Below, piece after piece: positions 5,178 to 7,383 of a stretch of 7,383 nt of DNA (its first letter is position 1; each line of letters begins with the position of its first letter). A program made the position numbers and the translations under genes. Under the pieces are notes generated by a model. That model saw only the letters and a program-made list of their open reading frames with translations. It did not search any database and was not told the DNA's origin. Origin of the DNA: DASWJZ01 sp964440525 (GTDB taxonomy: Bacteria > Pseudomonadota > Alphaproteobacteria > Rhizobiales > Afifellaceae); assembly GCA_964440525.1 (NCBI GenBank), contig CAYTTC010000130.1:1-7383 (forward strand). The letters run 5' to 3'.

Positions 5178-7049
5178 TCAACCAACCGTGAGTCTATAGA
5201 CCTGCTCCGGCTGTTCGCGTCCGCGGATATGCACGACTCCGCATTCGGAGAAGGGCAGGCCCGCCGGCGCAGCCATACGATGCGTTGCCTCGCCGACGAG
5301 CACGACGTCCTTCTCGTCCGGAAACATTGTCTTCCCAAGTTGCTCGAGGCGTGCAGCCAGGTTGACGACGTCGCCGACCACGGAAAAGTTGAAGCGGTCG
5401 TGTGCCCCGATCTCGCCCTCCGCCACGCTGCCGCTGTTTAATCCGACGCGCATATGGAGCGGCGGCAGACTGCTCTTCGAATTGTCGATGTTGATGGTCC
5501 CGATCGATCGCAAGACGGCGACGATTGAATGGCATGCGCGCACGGCGTGGTTCTGGCCCGAGTCGGTGTCGGTGAAGACTGCGGTGATGCCGTCGCCGGA
5601 GAACGTGGCGATCAATCCGTGATGTTTTTCGACCAGGTCCGACACGGTATCGAAATACGAACTGAGCAGCGCGTTGTAGGCGACGGCCGGAATCTTCTCC
5701 GCGATCGTGGTCGAACCGATCAGGTCGAAGAAAACCACGGTCGCCTCGTGCGCGATCGCCTCGCTGCGGTGGCCTGTGGGCCTTTGCAGCATCCGTCTCG
5801 CGGCCGGGGCGGGTGCAAGCCGCATGATCAACGCGCGCGCGAGCCTGTAGCGGATGAAGACTGCAATGACGAACGCCACCGGCCCCACGACGAAGATCGG
5901 CGTTCCGACCGGCAGGAGGAGGCGGCCGTTGGAAAAAGCAAACATCGCGGCGAGGAGATACGCCATGCCCGTCAGCGGCACGGCGAGCATCGCATAAACA
6001 GCCCGAGCCCGCGCGAGGAAGCCAAAGACGAAGGCGACAAAGACGACCAGAGCGGCCTCGGCAGCGGACGGGAGGCGGCGAAGGATCTCCCCTGTCTGTG
6101 CGTTCAGGAAGGCGGTCGCTGCGAACTCCACGCCGCTGATGTCGGCGCCGATGCCGCTGCGGAAAAACGATGGAAACACGTCCTGGAAGTCGGTCGTGTT
6201 GGGGTCTGAGGCGCCGACGAAGGCAACCGATCGCGGCGCAGCGGAGCGGACCGTGTCCGATTCCTCGCCGCTCAGGATATCGCGAGCCGACACCGTTTCG
6301 ATCGAGCCGGGCGGGCCGTAAAGCCAGAGATACTCGAATGCAGACTTGCCGGATTCGCTTGGAGGGGCGCTGTCAGCCGCCGACCGGAAAAGCCTGCCGG
6401 CCTCGTCGGGGAGCGATCGGATCGCCTCGAATCCCGGAACCGTCCGCAGGAACCCGTAGACGGGGCCGCCCGATCTCGGGATGACGAAAGTACCGGTCGC
6501 GGCGGCGGCATCCCTGAACATCGCCAGCGGCTGCACCTCGCGCTCGACCAGAAGCTCGGACCCTCCATCGCGAATCGTGGAGCGTTCGATGCCAACGAGA
6601 ATGGCCGTCGCGCCATGCTCACGAAGCGAGCGGGCAAGACGCGCGTCGTCTTCGTTGTTGCCCTGAACGGCGAACAGGATGTCGAAAGCGACGACGGGAA
6701 ATCCGACATGGCGCAATTGCTCGAGCAGACAGGCATGCACTGATCGCGGCAGGTCGCCCGGCCCCCTGATCTGACTGAGCTCGTTCAGGTCTTGGGGCGG
6801 CGGGCACGAAAGCCAGCGATTCTCATCGGGCGCCGCCGCCGATTCCCGCAGCCAGGTCAGCGTCGCTTTGTCGATCGCAATGATCACCGCCCCCGACCGC
6901 GGCTCGATCGGTCCGCGCAGTCGGTAGAGCAGGCCGAGAGCATACTGGCTCTCGATACGGTTGGCTGCCGGGGTGAGGGAAAAAAGCCATGCGAAGGCCG
7001 CCATCGCAAAGCCGACGGCGATCGAAGCTAGAAGCGTGGTCCTGGCCAA
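5178..7049 (-). CDS. CHASE2-domain class III adenylate/guanylate cyclase
   Basis: Membrane-bound receptor cyclase of 623 residues that should make cAMP or cGMP from the triphosphate. Segment 5-23 is the first membrane helix. Residues 37-325 are a periplasmic CHASE2 sensor, with VIIAIDKATL at 55-64, VVAFDILFA at 119-127, VAFVGASDP at 275-283 and SGVEFAATAFLNAQTG at 305-320. Three membrane helices follow (about 330-346, 351-372, 379-399), then the cytoplasmic catalytic domain 434-620. Catalytic residues seen: metal-binding D442 (FFDLIGST) and D486 (SGDG), and the transition-state pair N563 and R567 in VVNLAARLE. The substrate-lysine position is T482 and the partner position is S556, so base specificity cannot be read off. 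The start is TTG at 7049-7047 with GAGGGG five bases upstream; the next in-frame ATG, residue 16, would cut the first helix. The gene heads the three-gene minus-strand run and its stop is 42 bases before the next start. CHASE2 and FecR-domain genes are, from memory, recurrent neighbours, supporting a shared signalling role. Confidence 0.95.
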   Translation of the reverse strand: MARTTLLASIAVGFAMAAFAWLFSLTPAANRIESQYALGLLYRLRGPIEPRSGAVIIAIDKATLTWLRESAAAPDENRWLSCPPPQDLNELSQIRGPGDLPRSVHACLLEQLRHVGFPVVAFDILFAVQGNNEDDARLARSLREHGATAILVGIERSTIRDGGSELLVEREVQPLAMFRDAAAATGTFVIPRSGGPVYGFLRTVPGFEAIRSLPDEAGRLFRSAADSAPPSESGKSAFEYLWLYGPPGSIETVSARDILSGEESDTVRSAAPRSVAFVGASDPNTTDFQDVFPSFFRSGIGADISGVEFAATAFLNAQTGEILRRLPSAAEAALVVFVAFVFGFLARARAVYAMLAVPLTGMAYLLAAMFAFSNGRLLLPVGTPIFVVGPVAFVIAVFIRYRLARALIMRLAPAPAARRMLQRPTGHRSEAIAHEATVVFFDLIGSTTIAEKIPAVAYNALLSSYFDTVSDLVEKHHGLIATFSGDGITAVFTDTDSGQNHAVRACHSIVAVLRSIGTINIDNSKSSLPPLHMRVGLNSGSVAEGEIGAHDRFNFSVVGDVVNLAARLEQLGKTMFPDEKDVVLVGEATHRMAAPAGLPFSECGVVHIRGREQPEQVYRLTVG

Positions 7050-7054
7050 GGAGT

Positions 7055-7060
7055 CCCCTC
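7055..7060 (-). promoter_or_regulatory. Ribosome binding site supporting the TTG start of the cyclase gene
   Basis: GAGGGG on the minus strand, five bases before TTG at 7049-7047. Directly upstream in the mRNA is the 10-base perfect palindrome GCGGCGCCGC (7061-7070) and a CAGCG/CGCTG stem (7072-7076 with 7083-7087), so the site lies beside GC-rich structure that could limit ribosome access. Confidence 0.5.
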
Positions 7061-7142
7061 GCGGCGCCGCTCAGCGAGCGGGCGCTGCCGCAAGAGAATG
7101 CCTGAGGTCGGGCGCAGGCTCAACGATAGCTTCGGAAGCACC

Positions 7143-7166
7143 GTCCGACAGCCGGAATTACCGGAC
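7143..7166. repeat. Intergenic hairpin repeat, copy C
   Basis: Arms GTCCG (7143-7147) and CGGAC (7162-7166) with the same 14-base centre length as the other copies, ending in ATTAC like the copy at 7250-7277. The left half of the centre is diverged, so membership is probable, not certain. Confidence 0.4.
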
Positions 7167-7205
7167 CGGCACGAACCATCCCGAGTTTCGCGCGAAAATG
7201 GCGAG

Positions 7206-7231
7206 TGTCCGGTTTGGGTCAAAATGCGACG
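7206..7231. repeat. Intergenic hairpin repeat, copy D (decayed right arm)
   Basis: TGTCCG (7206-7211), then a 14-base centre starting GTTTGGGTC, then GCGACG where CGGACA would be expected. The left half matches TGTCCGCTTTGCGCC of the next copy at 12 of 15 positions. It starts exactly 45 bases before copy E. Confidence 0.45.
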
Positions 7232-7249
7232 ATGAGCAGCTCTTGTTCC

Positions 7250-7277
7250 ATGTCCGCTTTGCGCCATTACCGGACGT
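7250..7277. repeat. Intergenic hairpin repeat, copy E (best preserved)
   Basis: ATGTCCG (7250-7256) and CGGACGT (7271-7277) pair at six of seven positions around the 14-base centre CTTTGCGCCATTAC. It serves as the reference copy for the family in this window. Confidence 0.6.
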
Positions 7278-7348
7278 CGCGGATCCGTAGTTCGGTTTGT
7301 TGTGTTGCGCCCACGCTTTTCGATCGATACTCACGAGTTCACGCTGAG

Positions 7349-7367
7349 CTTCTCGACAGGGTCGAAG
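7349..7367. repeat. Short inverted repeat at the right edge
   Basis: CTTCTCGAC (7349-7357) and GTCGAAG (7361-7367) can pair around AGG with a two-base bulge. With the preceding CTGAG it resembles the CTGAGC-TTGTCGAAG type of dispersed repeat frequent between genes in sphingomonads (from memory). The element may extend past the window. Confidence 0.35.
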
Positions 7368-7383
7368 TGCCGCTGGGCTCACA

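Larger units (their letters stand above)
7071..7383. other. Upstream region of the cyclase operon; no gene
   Basis: No convincing gene is seen on either strand; the open frames here lack ribosome binding sites and recognisable domains. On the minus strand this is where the operon promoter should lie. A weak candidate is TTGAGC followed about 17 bases on by CATTCT (roughly 7127 down to 7098), too poor to call. The rest holds three hairpin-repeat copies (7143-7166, 7206-7231, 7250-7277) and an inverted repeat near 7349-7367. Confidence 0.5.

Noticed and set aside
5529..6209. 226-residue plus-strand frame inside the cyclase gene
   Set aside because: Antisense to the cyclase catalytic and membrane regions; rich in Arg, Glu, Asp and His with no domain, typical of an antisense shadow.
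7290..7316. Possible extra hairpin copy about 45 bases after copy E (TTCGGTTTG...)
   Set aside because: Only the left-half TCGGTTT resembles the family; no right arm is present.
7158..7382. Minus-strand frame of 74 residues upstream of the operon
   Set aside because: It overlaps repeat copies D and E and the edge inverted repeat, and has no domain or ribosome binding site.
1..7383. CRISPR array, tRNA or rRNA genes, insertion sequence or transposase
   Set aside because: No regularly repeated 25-40 base units with spacers, no cloverleaf or rRNA signature and no transposase-like protein seen on either strand.

Overview
The window is GC-rich DNA (one sampled stretch near 4201 reaches about 80% GC). 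Its gene content fits an alphaproteobacterium, probably of the rhizobial or sphingomonad kind. That is inferred from a DUF3489-type gene, non-ATG starts and intergenic hairpin repeats; no rRNA, tRNA or other marker gene is present to fix the taxon.

Layout. (1) Positions 1-454, minus strand: the N-terminal part of a DUF3489-family protein, which runs off the left edge. (2) Positions 455-1353: a gene-poor, decayed stretch. It holds two hairpin repeats 45 bases apart, a weak Cys/Tyr-rich minus-strand reading frame, a frameshifted 3' relic of an oligopeptide-type ABC transporter ATPase on the plus strand, and a 12-bp-stem inverted repeat that begins on the relic's stop codon. (3) Positions 1354-7049, minus strand: three closely spaced genes, presumably one operon, transcribed right to left. 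They are a CHASE2 sensor fused to a class III nucleotide cyclase, then a secreted FecR-TPR-outer-membrane-barrel fusion protein, then a small low-GC exported protein with four mature cysteines. (4) Positions 7050-7383: the operon's upstream region, with three more copies of the hairpin repeat and a separate inverted repeat at the window edge.

How the genes may work together (inference). The first product sits in the inner membrane with a periplasmic CHASE2 domain and a cytoplasmic cyclase. The second has a periplasmic FecR-like domain and TPR array tethered to an outer-membrane beta-barrel. The third is exported and may be disulfide-bonded. Together they could form a trans-envelope pathway that turns an event at the outer membrane or in the periplasm into a cyclic-nucleotide signal. 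The families are known or recognisable; the particular combination, the plugless barrel and the orphan third protein are the most interesting part of the window.
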